Source: Clarkia xantiana subsp. parviflora (lineage: Eukaryota > Streptophyta > Magnoliopsida > Myrtales > Onagraceae). Taken from it: a DNA stretch of 64,000 bases. The position numbers were made by a program, and so were the translations under genes. The notes below the pieces were generated by a model. That model ran no database searches and was not told where the DNA came from. It worked only from the letters and a program-made list of their open reading frames with translations. Positions 33,755 to 44,526 of the stretch are shown here, one piece after another. The DNA is taken from contig JAPTYO010000007.1 of the NCBI GenBank assembly GCA_036873135.1, positions 62,978,383-63,042,382 of the forward strand. Reading direction: 5' to 3'. Numbering within the stretch: position 1 is the stretch's first letter; the number at the start of each line of letters is the position of its first letter.

Positions 33755-34244
33755 GCCAACACATTGATAATTATGCTAAACTAGGGAGACAATAACATTT
33801 TGAAAAAGAATTGCGTTCACCGGATATCTATGAGATAGAAGGTGGCTAATAATGATTCCTCAGACATCTAACCCAAACCGACCGATAGTAAACTGAGGGC
33901 AGGGAGGTCGTGAAAGAGTTCACATTACCGTCATCTTCTTTCTAATAGACCAGTCTTTTAAAACGGTTTAATCGCAATCACCGTAACGGGAGGTTTTTAA
34001 ACACCAGATCTTGGCTTACCCAAGGCCCTTTTGAAAAAAAAATCTAGGATTTCAAGTTTGCACACACATTTCTACTACACAAGTAAATCATCGTGCGCAA
34101 ATCACATCCAATAAACAAAACACACTTATGCATACGCGTCATGCATCTAATGTTGCGAGGAACTCATACTTAGCACATATAATTCTACTGCTTAAGTAAA
34201 TTATCACATGCCAATTCATCCTCAACATTCATGTATACGCATCA
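33755..34244 (-). mobile_element. Fragment 'A2' of an A-like copia leader
   Basis: Same orientation as A. 'gggagacaataacattttgaaaaagaattgc' and the following 450 bp match A 10375-10860, including 'accgtaacggga', 'cccaaggccctt' and 'gcgtcatgcatctaatgttgcgaggaactcat'. It ends exactly where copia B's LTR begins, so B inserted into A2, whose remainder lies beyond the window or is lost. Confidence 0.82.
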
Positions 34245-34575
34245 TGTTAGCATAAGGTGTACGGGCGCCGTAAATGGTAGCCCGTTGTATTGTATGTGTT
34301 ATCTGAGACAATTGGGTAAATTTCATATTAAGGTAATTGGGCTTGTCCTAATTCCTAACTGAGATGAGAGGCCCAAATATTGGGCCTCCCACATCAATAG
34401 GCCGGCCGATATTAATATAGAGGGTAAAGTGGACTTTAGTCAACTTTACTCCTCCTATATAAATGAGAATGTTAGGGGTTTTTCATAAGTGATCAAAAAA
34501 TCCTTCCTTAGAGTAACTTGAGATAAAAACCCTCCTCCCCTTACACCTATAGTTCGGTCGAACCTTCTTAGTCAT
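34245..34575 (+). repeat. 5' LTR of copia B, first segment
   Basis: Begins TGTTAGCATAAGGTG...GGGCGCCGTAAATGG. A's LTR read in its own direction begins TGTAAGCATATGGTG...GGGCGCCGTAATTGG. 'ctcctatataaatgag' near 34453 is the TATA region. The LTR continues at 41490 after element F; GTCAT (34571-34575) is the left target copy. Confidence 0.9.
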
Positions 34576-35238
34576 TGTTATGTTCGCTTCATCACTTGGG
34601 CAGCTTCGGGCTTTTTCCTTCACGAACTGGCTTCTTCCTTCACAATCGGGCTCGAGATATATGTATAAGGACGGGAACGCCGCAATCCTTAATACACAAT
34701 CACCGAGCTAAATTCCCAGTCCTCGACCTTGAGCTCCTGATCTTCGGGTCCTGCACGAGGGGCAGTAACCAGTGTGGGAGGGGGGAATGCTGGTTGGGCC
34801 CACTCCGACGCTCAAGTTAGCACTTCTAGAGAGAGAAAGCCTTAGAGAGAAGTCAGAGCATTTCAAGTCCAAAAGTGAGGGAAATTGTCTAGAATGGGAG
34901 ACCTAGGCCCCTATTTATAGGGAACCTAAGGATCATACCCAGTTTTGAACTACATGATGTCAGTATGTAAGGAAAACGTATACCGTCATCAAGGCGGACT
35001 ATGTATGCACCGACTTCCCGCACTTGGCAATTTAATCGGGCTGAGCGTACGAGGTAAAATGGTAATTCGGACCTACCCGGATTGCCCTAGGGAAATCCGG
35101 AAGTCCTTCGGCCCGGGAATTACGCGTATCCCGGACCGTTTTAGACTTGGGTGTCCACGAAAGGGTTTTTACGGGTTTTGGGATATTTTACGAGGCCCGA
35201 AATGTAAATACGAACCCGAATTGGACATATATCTAACA
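34576..35238 (-). repeat. 3' LTR of element F
   Basis: 663 bp from TGTTATGTTCGC to ATCTAACA. From 34758 on it matches 40983-41489 closely. Minus-strand TATAAATAG at 34911-34919. Compared with the other copy it lacks about 27 bp in a 'ccggattg' repeat near 35090. Confidence 0.88.
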
Positions 35239-36040
35239 CTTGCCCCCGAGTCAAGTAGTGGTTCAGAACCCGTACTTGACTCTTTTTCAAAGATAAGATA
35301 TTCGTCCAATTTAGGTTACTGACCTCAGGGGTGGCCTGTTTGTCAATTCGAATGTTGAGATCTTAAATCTGACCATCTTTTAATTTTCCGCCGTATGTAC
35401 GTAATCTGTTTACAAGGTTAGCATAACAGATACCATGCATACAGTGACATGCAATGTGATAATATCATGATATATGAGGTAAGCGTATAACATGTTGTCA
35501 ATATGCAAATGATGACATGATAGACAAATGTCGTAATCATGCAATAAGCAAACACTTAGAATAATATGGAATTGGAGAACATGTACATAATTACGAAGCA
35601 TGATGTAAACACAGAAAATGATGTAAGCATGTAGTATGATGCAATCATGGAAAATGATGCAAACATTCAATTCATACTTAGATTATAAAAATAATCACGC
35701 GACCATCATGAATTTGCACCATGTACGTATAAAAGCGATAACATGCATGACGATCTATGAAGCGCGATATGCAATACTAGAGAGCATGTATGTAAAATAA
35801 TCATAGGAGAGGTGTAAGTATGTGATACTAAGGACTTGTGTGAAAATAAATACTAGTTTAGTCCTTAGCACATGGTGTAGGAATTATTAATGAGAATTAG
35901 GAGAGAGAATACCCATTATCTTACATCCTTAATAGATAAATCCTCAAGAAGCTCTCCATTCTTGATGAAGAGGGAATTCATGGAGGTGTGGATTTGGGGT
36001 AATCACATCACTTTTAACATCGATCAAGATCGAATCCGGG
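35239..36040. other. Element F spacer (PPT and low-complexity sequence)
   Basis: 35239-35250 'cttgcccccgag' is the PPT complement. 35400-35800 is rich in 'gatgcaa/catgata' words. No obvious TATA box equals those of C and E, though 'gaaaataaatac' lies near 35850. Nothing coding is supported. Confidence 0.55.
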
Positions 36041-36170
36041 CAAGGAGGGAATCGAGGCGGCGCGTGAGGCAAAGGAGACGGCGCGTGAGATAACGGCAGT
36101 GGCGCGTGAGGGCGGCAGCGGCGACGCGTAGGGACGGCGGCGGCGGCGCGTGGGTCTTCGAGTGAGGGCG
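36041..36170 (+). other. GC-rich island, probable 5' exon of F's antisense gene
   Basis: Repeats of 'ggcggcgcgtgag' and 'ggcgcgtgag', strongly GC-rich against an AT-rich background. The position corresponds to 22690-22830 in E. A donor-like 'gtcggtgagtcc' follows at about 36196. No shared reading frame, so UTR is likely. Confidence 0.4.
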
Positions 36171-36715
36171 AGTAGTAATTCGAACTTGCTTCGTGTCGGT
36201 GAGTCCGATTTCATACATGGCTAGACATTTCGTGACTTCGCTTGGCCTTGATTTAGTCTTGAAATCATCATGTGCCTAGTTATATTATCATGCATACAAG
36301 GTGTTTGATAAAATGCATTAGAATACTTAGCCCCAAATCGGCAAAAAAATTTCTAAATGCTGAAAATTTTAGAAAAGTGTAAATGAATCGTTATACTTCC
36401 CTTATGCATAGTGTTCATTGCCGACATGTTTTCCCATGCCTTAGTTGTTGTTCTAGCATGCTCGATATTGATGATTGATAGTTGTACGTACACGGTTGTA
36501 TGTAGGTAATGATAGCTTAGGCAATGTACGTTGGGTGTCATGTATAGACTGTCGGTCATTGTCTGCAAACATGCTAAAACACTTAGAAAATATTTTAACG
36601 ATATCTAATGTTTGTTACCATAGATGTTGTCATATGAACGTTGTCGATAAGCGTCGTAGGAATGCTTAGGAGGCATTGTGTAGAAGTCGATAGTAGCTAT
36701 TTGATGTATGCAATC
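36171..36715. other. Element F, probable intron sequence before the tandem array
   Basis: No coding signal. 'aaaacacttagaaaatatttt' near 36577 is an isolated precursor-like copy of part of the 66-bp unit that is amplified from 36716 on. Confidence 0.5.
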
Positions 36716-37505
36716 CATCCTTGTCGACATGTACGTACGTACATGGAAACAATTAGAAAATATTTTCCTTTTATCGATATGTATATACGTACATGGAAAC
36801 ACTTAGAAAATATTTTTCACTTGTCGACACTCATCCTTGTCGACATGTATGTACGTACATGGAGATACTTAGAAAATATTCTTCACTTGTCGACATGCAC
36901 CCTTGTCGACATGTATGTACGTACATGGAAACACTTAGAAAATATTTTCCTCTTGTCGACATGTATGTACGTACATGGAAACAATTAGAAAATATTTTCC
37001 TCTTGTCGACATGTATCCTTGTCGACATGTATGTATGTACATGGAAACACTTAGAAAATATTTTTTCACTTGTCGACACGCATCCTTGTCGACATGTATG
37101 TACGTACATGGAAATACTTAGAAAATATTCTTCACTTGTCGACATGCACCCTTGTCGACATGTATGTACGTACATGGAAACACTTAGAAAATGTTTTTCA
37201 CTTGTCGACACGCATCCTTGTCGACATGTATGTACGTACATGGAAATACTTAGAAAATATTATTCACTTGTCGACATGCACCCTTGTCGACATGTATGTA
37301 CGTACATGGAAACACATAGAAAATATTTTTCACTTGTCGACACGTATCCTTGTCGACATGTATGTACGTACATGGAAATACTTAGAAACTATTCTTCACT
37401 TGTCGACATGCACCCTTGACGACATGTATGTACGTACATGGAAACACTTAGAAAATATTTTTCACTTGTCGACACGCATCCTTGTCGACACGTATGTACG
37501 TACAC
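36716..37505. repeat. 66-bp tandem array with 132-bp higher-order pattern
   Basis: About 12 units of 'cttgtcgacatgtatgtacgtacatggaaa.acttagaaaatatt...'. Landmark 'acatgg' occurs near 36735, 36791, 36857, 36923, 36973, 37038, 37106, 37171, 37238, 37304, 37370 and 37437; most steps are 65-67 bp. From 36850 on, two variants alternate: 'ggaaatactt...cgacatgcaccc' and 'ggaaacactt...cgacacgcatcc', a 132-bp period. Each unit has palindromes GTCGAC and ATGTACGTACAT. Since 66 is a multiple of 3 and units lack stops in several frames, long overlapping open frames arise by repetition and I do not read them as genes. Confidence 0.95.
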
Positions 37506-37888
37506 GTATGTGCGCTCTTGCCCCCATACTTAGAATTTTTTCTCTTTCCATGGCTATGTATGTTGTATCCATGTACTTGATGTAAATGCAGGTTGTATGT
37601 CAACTCCTTGTTGTATGCTAACATTTAGTAATACGTTTGACACATAGTAGCGTGATGTCCACTTGCAATATGCCGACTGTCATCTTGAGCAAAACACTTA
37701 GAAAATATTTTGCTCTTGAAATCATGTACCCATGTCGATGTGCATGTACATACATAGAGCTTGCACACTGGTCGACTTGTTACTTATAATTTTTAGGATT
37801 CCGAGTTACGCAGACTTCTTTTCAGAGTTAATTTTCTTGTCGTGGTTATCATGAGTAAGTCTTCTATCCCCGTTCCGCGAGTGATATT
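37506..37888. other. Element F, region between tandem array and first recognisable exon
   Basis: Contains one stray 'aaaacacttagaaaatatttt' (37691). No gene. 'atcatgagtaagtc' (37850) is a possible start and donor for a short leading exon; E has 'aggatgagtaagtt' at 23739 in the same context. Confidence 0.5.
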
Positions 37889-40084
37889 ATGTTCAGATGT
37901 TTGAGCTGTACGCGACTTGTTGTGGACTTGGTTCTGCTTTGGAGGCTATTCTTCCCTATGACGTGCTGCCGGACTCCAAAAAAGGGCAAGATACTATTCC
38001 TCCAAGTGATCTATCCGCGGTTTATACCTCGCAGATTAAGGAAGGCCTGCGTTTTCCCTACTATCCTGACTTGTTGGACCTTTGTCGCTATTACCGGATG
38101 TCACCCTTAAGCCTATCTCCTGCTGGCCTTCGTGTATGGAGCTGTTTTCGAGTTTTGTTTCACAAGCAATCTTGACACTATTCCACCACTCTTTTCCGAT
38201 GCTTCTATCAACTGATGTGTCCAGACACGACGGGGTTGTGTGGAATGAAGATGCGTTGGCCGAACTTGCAAGATAAGGGCTTCGAGAAGCTCGGTCTTGG
38301 AGATGCCGAGTGGGATCACAAACAACGTCTAGCCGCACCGACTGATCGTTCTGGTTCGCATTGGCGACATCACTACTTCTTCGTATGCGATGTCTGGACT
38401 ATTTGGGATGTTGAGAATGTGGAGAAGGCTGATCCTGCTCCTATTTTTCTGACCTTTCCTTGGATGATAGGGAGGCGATGAAGAGCATTCTTCGATGTCA
38501 GCAAGAGCGTCGCTATCGTTGTCTATTACGTGCTTCAGATCGGGACTTGATTGATGTCGGGATTCATATACTTCCTTCTGAAGATTTGGTATGTTGATAT
38601 CTTTTATAACCTGTACTATGTTGCAATGTAGGTCGTTTTGATGGAAAAAGCTCGTCTTTGCAGACTGCTAATGATCGTGACAACCTGTCAGTTGGGCGTC
38701 GTGCTCGTAATGTTGCCCCCACTATTCCTGAAGGCTTCGGACATGATCGTGGCAAAGGACCTAAGAGTGAGGCATCTTCTTGTTTCTTCACTCGACTTGC
38801 TGATTTTTCAAGTTTTGTTATATTCACGTTTTCTTTTTCCTTTTAGGTAATTCCGTGCATGTGACTGAGCGCGTTGTTGCAGTACCTGCCACTAGTGTTC
38901 TTCCTAAGAGATCTGCCGCAGGGGCGTGTCCCTCGAGCGACCCGAAGCGTCCTAAACAGAGTGAGGCTATTCCAGCTCCTTCTTGCGATAAAGGGAAGAG
39001 ATTTGAGAGTCGCACGATAGCGCCTTCTGCCCCCCGGTCGAGGGACCGGCCCGAGGAGGAGCGTTCTTCTCGCCGAGGTATGCACTGTTCTATCTGACAT
39101 ACTTCTTATACTTGGTATATTTTGCTAATGTCTTCATTGTTTTACTTTGTTCTTATTGTAGCGTTGCCACGTATTAAGCATGATGATTTGATCCTTTCTG
39201 ACGGGATTGATGTTTCCGGAGAAAACTGGTTGCCTTTTTCCGCTGGTAGTCTTCATTTCCCGAAGGACTCCAAACTTAGCACTCCAGGAGTTGGTGTGCG
39301 TGTGCTTCAAAGATGTGTTCCTCCTGGTGATCATGATGTCAAACCGTCTACTGATGAGGAGGCACAGGCATACGTTGAGAGCGGCCTGGCTGAATTTGCG
39401 CCGGTAGATCTTACTCTAACTTTTTGCCTTCCTGATGTACGCGTATGCTTTGTTGTTGTTGTTGATCATGATCGTTCTGTTTGTTGTACTCAGGCTATTT
39501 CAAGGATGATGAACATGTCTTCCTTTGTGCTGGAGCTTGTAAGTGAGAGGAAGGCTGCTATTAAAAAGTGCAGTACAGTTTCCCGCGAGCTTGAACAGTC
39601 TGAAGAGGAAGTGCGGAATTTGAACTCCAAGGTTGCCGATATTGATGCGCGTATTACTACTCGTCGCACCCATGCTGAACAACTTGAGGCCGAGATTGCT
39701 GCTATTAAGCAGCAAATTGCGGAGAACAACAATGTTCATGATGCCGCGCTTGCTTCTGTTCGTGACGAGGCACATAGAGCGGGTGCTGAGAAGGGATTGG
39801 CTGAGTATCCTAGTACCCCTGCCTATTCTGTCGCTGTCCTTGCTGCTGCTAAAGAGGATCTAGCACCTTCGGTTGATGAGTTTGCCAAAGATTACATTGG
39901 CAGAGTTCACGCACTTGCCCCCGGGTTTCCGTTCGACAAGCTGGGTCCTTATTCTTCTTTTGCTGTTGACCATGTTGCGGATATGCAATGTAAGGTAGCT
40001 GAAGCGGCTTCTATTGCTTTGACCTTTGGATATGATAATGCTGATGTTGAACTTGGTGTTGATTTCCTGGACATGCTGTCTTAG
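37889..40084 (+). pseudogene. Antisense gene (aORF) of element F, Transposase_28-like, ~5 exons
   Basis: Plus strand, opposite to the element's own sense. Exon 37893-38588: 'GLGSALEAILPYDVLP', 'EGLRFPYYPDLLDLCRYYRM', 'RVWSCFRVLF', then after a TGA (38173-38175) 'WRHHYFFVCDVWTIWD'. A frameshift near 38460 precedes '...DVGIHILPSEDL' and donor gtatgt. Further exons: 38633-~38812 ('RFDGKSSSLQTANDRD'); ~38848-39077 ('VHVTERVVAVPATS'); 39162-39435; 39493-40084, the last with a coiled coil ('LNSKVADIDARITTR', 'EAEIAAIKQQIAE') and stop. The order 'RFPYYPDLL...W.HHYFFV' resembles Pfam Transposase_28 (putative gypsy type transposon), a family of unknown function despite its name. Exon limits are inferred from GT/AG and comparison with E. 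Confidence 0.7.
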
Positions 40085-40982
40085 TCCTTTGGAAATGATG
40101 ATATGTTTGAGGCTTTTGTCCACACCTTTATTTGTGTGTTTGCTTTGTATGGAATTTCGTCCTTTGGACCTGTTTTCAATAATAAAAATCAGGTGATATC
40201 TTGTTAGTAATATTTCATACCTTGAGTATCCATGTTGTCTGTATGCTTTGGACTTGGGAGAGCAAGATTGACGTTATTTTGCTGTTTTTGCGTTAAATTC
40301 TAAAGAGCAAGATAACGTTATACAAGACTCGACTTGTAAGTTTGATGAGTTTTGTTCAAGGTTTGCTTAAAGAAGCGTATAACATGAAGTTATCCCTTTT
40401 CGGGCCTAAGTCATCATGGTGTATGAACCCTTAAGAGAGTATGCATACTTTTAGTGTGTGGGGTTGTCGTCTATCAAGAGGACTTCCGCCACGGTGGGGT
40501 GATCAATCCCATCATTGCATTTGCCGCATCCTGTTTCTATTCAGGGAATGGCTATGAACATGAGGATTTGCCCGAAGGATTTCACAACATGTCATTTTTT
40601 AGAAGTAAACATGAGGTTTGCACTTTTGGAAAGGATGTCGCAACATGTTACTTTTGATAGATGTGAACATGGATATTGTCCTTTTGAGGAGGATATTGCA
40701 CCATGTCACTTTTGGAAGAAGTGAAGATAGGTATTGTCCTTTTGAGAAGGATATTGCACCATGTCACCTTTGGAATATTGCATGATATTGCTTTTGAATT
40801 TGTTGAGGATGCATTTGTTGATGTCGCCTATTATAAGTTGCATGGCGTGATGATTATGAGTAGTATGCACGTTGTTTTCTACTTGATGTTAATCCAGAGT
40901 ATAATGCATAATGTAGAGATGTACCTACGAAAGTAAATTGATCATCATAGATACTTGTCGTGTTTACAATAGCTTTGCGGGA
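40085..40982. repeat. Element F trailer, degenerate tandem repeats
   Basis: From 40440 to 40790 a unit around 'cttttggaa.ggatgtcgcaacatgt' or 'gaggatattgcaccatgtcac' recurs about every 50-60 bp, related to E's 26340-26620. The last part ('agatgtacctacgaaagtaaat') matches E just before its pol end. The junction to the LTR at 40982/40983 is the deletion point. Confidence 0.75.
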
Positions 40983-41489
40983 AGGCGGTAACCAGCGTGG
41001 GAGGGGGAATGCTGGTTGGGCCCACTCCAACGCTCAAGTTAGCACTTCTAGAGAGAGAAAGCCTTAGAGAGAAGTCAGAGCATTTCAAGTCCAAAAGTGA
41101 GGGAAATTGTCTAGAATGGGAGACCTATGCCCCTATTTATAGGGAACCTAAGGATCATACCGAGTTTTGAACTACTTGATGTCGGTATGTAAGGAAGACG
41201 TATACCGTCATCAAGGCGGACTATGTATGCACCGACTTCCCGCACTTGGCAATTTAATTGGGGGGGGGGGCGTACGAGGTAAAATGGTAATTCGGACCTA
41301 CCCGGATTGTTTAACAATCCGGGACGGGTCCGGATTGCCGAGGCAATCCGGAAGTCCTTCAGCCCGGGAATTACGCGTATCCCGGACCGTTTTAGACTTG
41401 GGTGTCCGCGAAAGGGTTTTTACGGGTTTTGGGATATTTTACGAGGCCCGAAATGTAAATATGAACCCGAATTGGACAGATATCTAACA
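40983..41489 (-). repeat. 5' LTR of element F, first ~180 bp missing
   Basis: 507 bp matching 34758-35238, ending ATCTAACA before target copy GTCAC. Contains the minus-strand TATAAATAG and a G-run at 41261-41270 not present in the partner LTR. Confidence 0.88.
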
Positions 41490-41768
41490 GTCACCAAGGG
41501 TGTGCCAAATTGCTTTCTAAGCAATCAGTCCGAAGATCCGTACCCGTTTAAGAACTGATCAGAGGATTTTCTGTGGAGACATACTTCGTGAGACTTCTTT
41601 CTAAGAACTTGCACGAGGTTCCGACTGGTGGATCGTGAACTCCCTCCACAAGATCTTAGACACAGGATTCATCTAAAAGGTATGTGCGAATTCTTCTGCT
41701 GCGTAATTGTGATTACTAACACATACATTATTTAGTGTTTCCTAGTATTACGTCCCCGTAATCCAACA
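41490..41768 (+). repeat. 5' LTR of copia B, second segment
   Basis: Resumes with GTCAC and 'caagggtgtgccaaattgc', matching A's LTR ('taggggtgtgccaaattgc' on its sense strand), and ends '...ccgtaatccaaca'. With 34245-34575 the restored length is about 605 bp, equal to A's LTRs. Confidence 0.9.
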
Positions 41769-41769
41769 T

Positions 41770-41782
41770 TGGTATCAGAGCC
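41770..41782 (+). other. Primer-binding site of copia B
   Basis: TGGTATCAGAGCC, one base after the LTR end, complementary to plant initiator tRNA-Met; identical to A's. Confidence 0.96.
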
Positions 41783-43916
41783 AGATTTAGGAGTTCATGA
41801 TTTTGATAAAATTGGTGTTCTTGAAATTTTAAAAGTGCCGAAAATTTTAATTTTTGAACACTTAAAATGTTCAGAAATTTTGATTCTTGGTGTTTTTGAA
41901 ATTTTCGGAATTTTTGTGTTTATGGTGGCACCGAAATTTTCATGATGTTCTTGGTTAAAATTGATGTTCATGATCTTCAAGAAATCCATGAGTTTTATCA
42001 AAATAGATATTTGGATTGTTGATCTTTGTAAATTTTGATTTTAAAATTTGACAATTTGTCCAATTTTTGGTGTTTGTGTCGATACCCTAATGAATTTTTA
42101 GGTAAATTCTTTAATTTCTTAGGGTGCAAGTTACAAAAATTCGGCCGGCCCCTATAGATATATTCTTTACCATATTTTAATTTTATTAAAGATGACATTG
42201 TATCTATAAAATTGGAAAGATTTGGATAAGATTCACATTATATAGTAAAATATATAAACTATCGATATATTTAGCTAAAAGATAGGGATAAAGATATATT
42301 GATAGGATTTAGTTACTTAAAAAGATTAAGAAAATCTATTGTCTATATATTTTATCCCTAAACATATATTCGACAATAACTATATATATATATATATATA
42401 TATGTATTAGCCGAATTATATGTATATGTTTATATTGTTGATTGATTTACATCTTATAGATAGAATCTTGACAATATTTATATATATATATTAATTATGG
42501 TGCCGATTTATATATATATATTAGAAATGTTGGAAATTATTTTACATAATTAATATTTCTTGTGGGCTAAGTTAAGTTTTTGGTGGATTTTAAACTCTAT
42601 TTAGCCTGAGGGAAGTATTTTGGCCGAACCCACTAGGGTTTATGGGCCAATCCAATTTGCATTAACGGAGCGAGTTAAACCAATCTGGGTGTTTTTATTA
42701 GGGCCGACCTAGGTGGGTTAGGTATGACCAAGTTAACTAAGTGAATCTAAACCGAACCGGTTTTGAGTGATGAACCAAACCGAAAACCTATTTTATTAAA
42801 CTGATTCGGACCGAACCAGATTTTGATTAAACCGGACCGAACCCGAACCGAATTTATTGGACCGAACCGAATTTATTGGACCGAACCGAACTGGAATTTA
42901 AATTGACTATTCCGAAATTTTAGGTCCATTTAATAAAATAGGATGTCAAATTGTTAAATTCAAATATTTTGAACTTTAAAATTAGCCTAAACTATGCTCA
43001 AAAGGTTTAAATTCCACATTTTAAATTAAACCTTATTACCCGGTTACGATTATGGGGATGGATCTCGGAAATGCATGTTTTAGGGACTGGATTAAATTAG
43101 TGGGCTGAATTGCAATTGTTTACTTTGTGCTATATATTTTGATATAATTAGAACTGTCGTCTTGACTATGTCAAGCTAGCTGGAAATTATATTGTGAGCA
43201 ATGCTCTGGGATTTAATTATATGGTTTGCGCAATAGGATAGACATGTTGTGTTGGTAGAAATTGCCTAGGATTCATAACTAGAAATTCGCATGATTGATT
43301 GTAAGCATGAATTGCAATTCAACCCCTAATATTTTAAAAGTGTTTAAAACGTAAATCCAGTCGCCAATTATGCATGTTTATGGAAGTTTCGTGTATGACT
43401 CGTATGCTAGGATGTTATGTAATAGCATGTGATAATTTACTTAATAGTAGAAATATGTATGCTAGCATGAGTTCCTCGGAACATTAAACGCATGACGCGT
43501 ATGCATGATGTTTGGTTTGTCCGATTTTTATGGCATGATGTGATAATTTGCTAAGTGTAGTAGAATTATATATGCATGCTTAAATTGTCGGATATTCTCA
43601 AAATAAAAAGGGCCTTAGGAAAACCAAGATCGGGTATGCATATTTTTCAAAATATTCCTGTTCCGGTAATTTGCGATATAATAACCGTTTTCAAAAGACT
43701 GATCTATTGAATTGAAGACGACGATAGTGTGAACTCTTTCACAGACCCCCTTCCCTTGGTTTACTGGTGGTTGGTTTGGTCTGGATGACTGAAGGATCAC
43801 TATTTGTCGTATTCCATCTTAATAGATAATCCGGTGTTTGCAATTCTTTTTCAAAATGTTATTGTCTTTCTCATAACCATCAATGTGTTCGCTTTTATGG
43901 CCGATCCTATAGAGTC
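41783..43916 (+). other. Copia B leader (~2.1 kb)
   Basis: Non-coding. Contains an AT dinucleotide run (42381-42404) and a CCGAACCG-rich patch (42755-42900), both mirrored in A's leader. 43340-43790 matches A 10440-10860 and A2. Conservation of this long leader in three copies suggests functional constraint or recent common origin. Confidence 0.75.
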
Positions 43917-44526
43917 TATGAACCTCGCAATCTGGATGGTATGGATTATAATGCGTGGAGAGATAATGTTATGGATATGCTAATTTCTGCGGATCCTGAG
44001 GATCAAGACAATCCGCAAACAGAAATAATGAATCTGGACGAGTATGGAAACCCACGTCAGCACAAGAAAGAAAAGGTTGAGGAAAGATCTCAGGGCACGA
44101 GACATAATTCTCTCGCAGCTGTCAGATGAACTGGAAGGAGAACTTATTCAAGTCAGCACGTTACATCTTTGGTGTGCCATATACCTTCGCTTTGCAAAAG
44201 GTAAGGCCGCCGAAGCCCGAGCCTTGTTGGCAGAATATTACACTATTATATGCAATGATAACGGTGTACTAGCCGTTCATGACCCCGCTGACGAGAAATG
44301 CGTATGGACAAGGGCTCAAAAAGTAATGAGAATGTATCTTATTTCATGGTTTGTTGACGAAAAAGGGCTCACACGTCTAATCACGTCGATTAAGGCGACA
44401 ATATACCTATTCGAAACAGAACATGAAAAAGGTAACTTTCCAAAAGAACCCAAGGCATTCGATGAAAGATTCGCTGATATGCTGAAAAGCTTGGCAACCC
44501 TCGGCAACAAAAGGTCTAAACGATGA
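43917..44526 (+). pseudogene. Copia B gag-like protein, frameshifted
   Basis: Starts in one frame ('EPRNLDGMDYNAWRDNVMDMLI', 43917 on) and continues in another from about 44080 ('RKKRLRKDLRARDIILSQLSD', 'LHLWCAIYLRFAKGKAAEARALLAEYY', 'VWTRAQKVMRMYLISWFVDEKGL', 'EHEKGNFPKEPKAFDERFADML'), stopping at 44526. The opening resembles copia gag; the rest I recognise only from A. No CCHC zinc knuckle is visible. The break point is close to A's but the shift is in the other direction. Confidence 0.65.

Larger units (their letters stand above)
34576..41489 (-). mobile_element. Tat-lineage element 'F': LTRs plus antisense gene, gag-pol deleted
   Basis: Inserted in B's 5' LTR with near-perfect target copies GTCAT/GTCAC. 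Contents: 663-bp 3' LTR, PPT complement, low-complexity spacer, GC-rich island, 66-bp tandem array, multi-exon plus-strand gene, degenerate trailer repeats, then an incomplete second LTR (40983-41489). No RT, integrase, protease or gag remains, and PBS plus the first ~180 bp of the 5' LTR are gone. One internal deletion explains this. The TATAAATAG boxes in both LTRs point to minus-strand element transcription. Confidence 0.88.

Noticed and set aside
36793..37585. Long repetitive open frames (up to 208 codons, 'HVCTYMETLRKY...') as a gene
   Set aside because: Units of 66 bp (22 codons) without stops are open in several frames on both strands. The frames follow the tandem array exactly and have no conserved start or domain.
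43917..44526. Programmed frameshift in the gag-like region of A and B
   Set aside because: Both copies shift frame near the same lysine-rich site, but A needs a -1 and B a +1 shift and their lengths there differ by 2 bases. Independent decay is the simpler reading.
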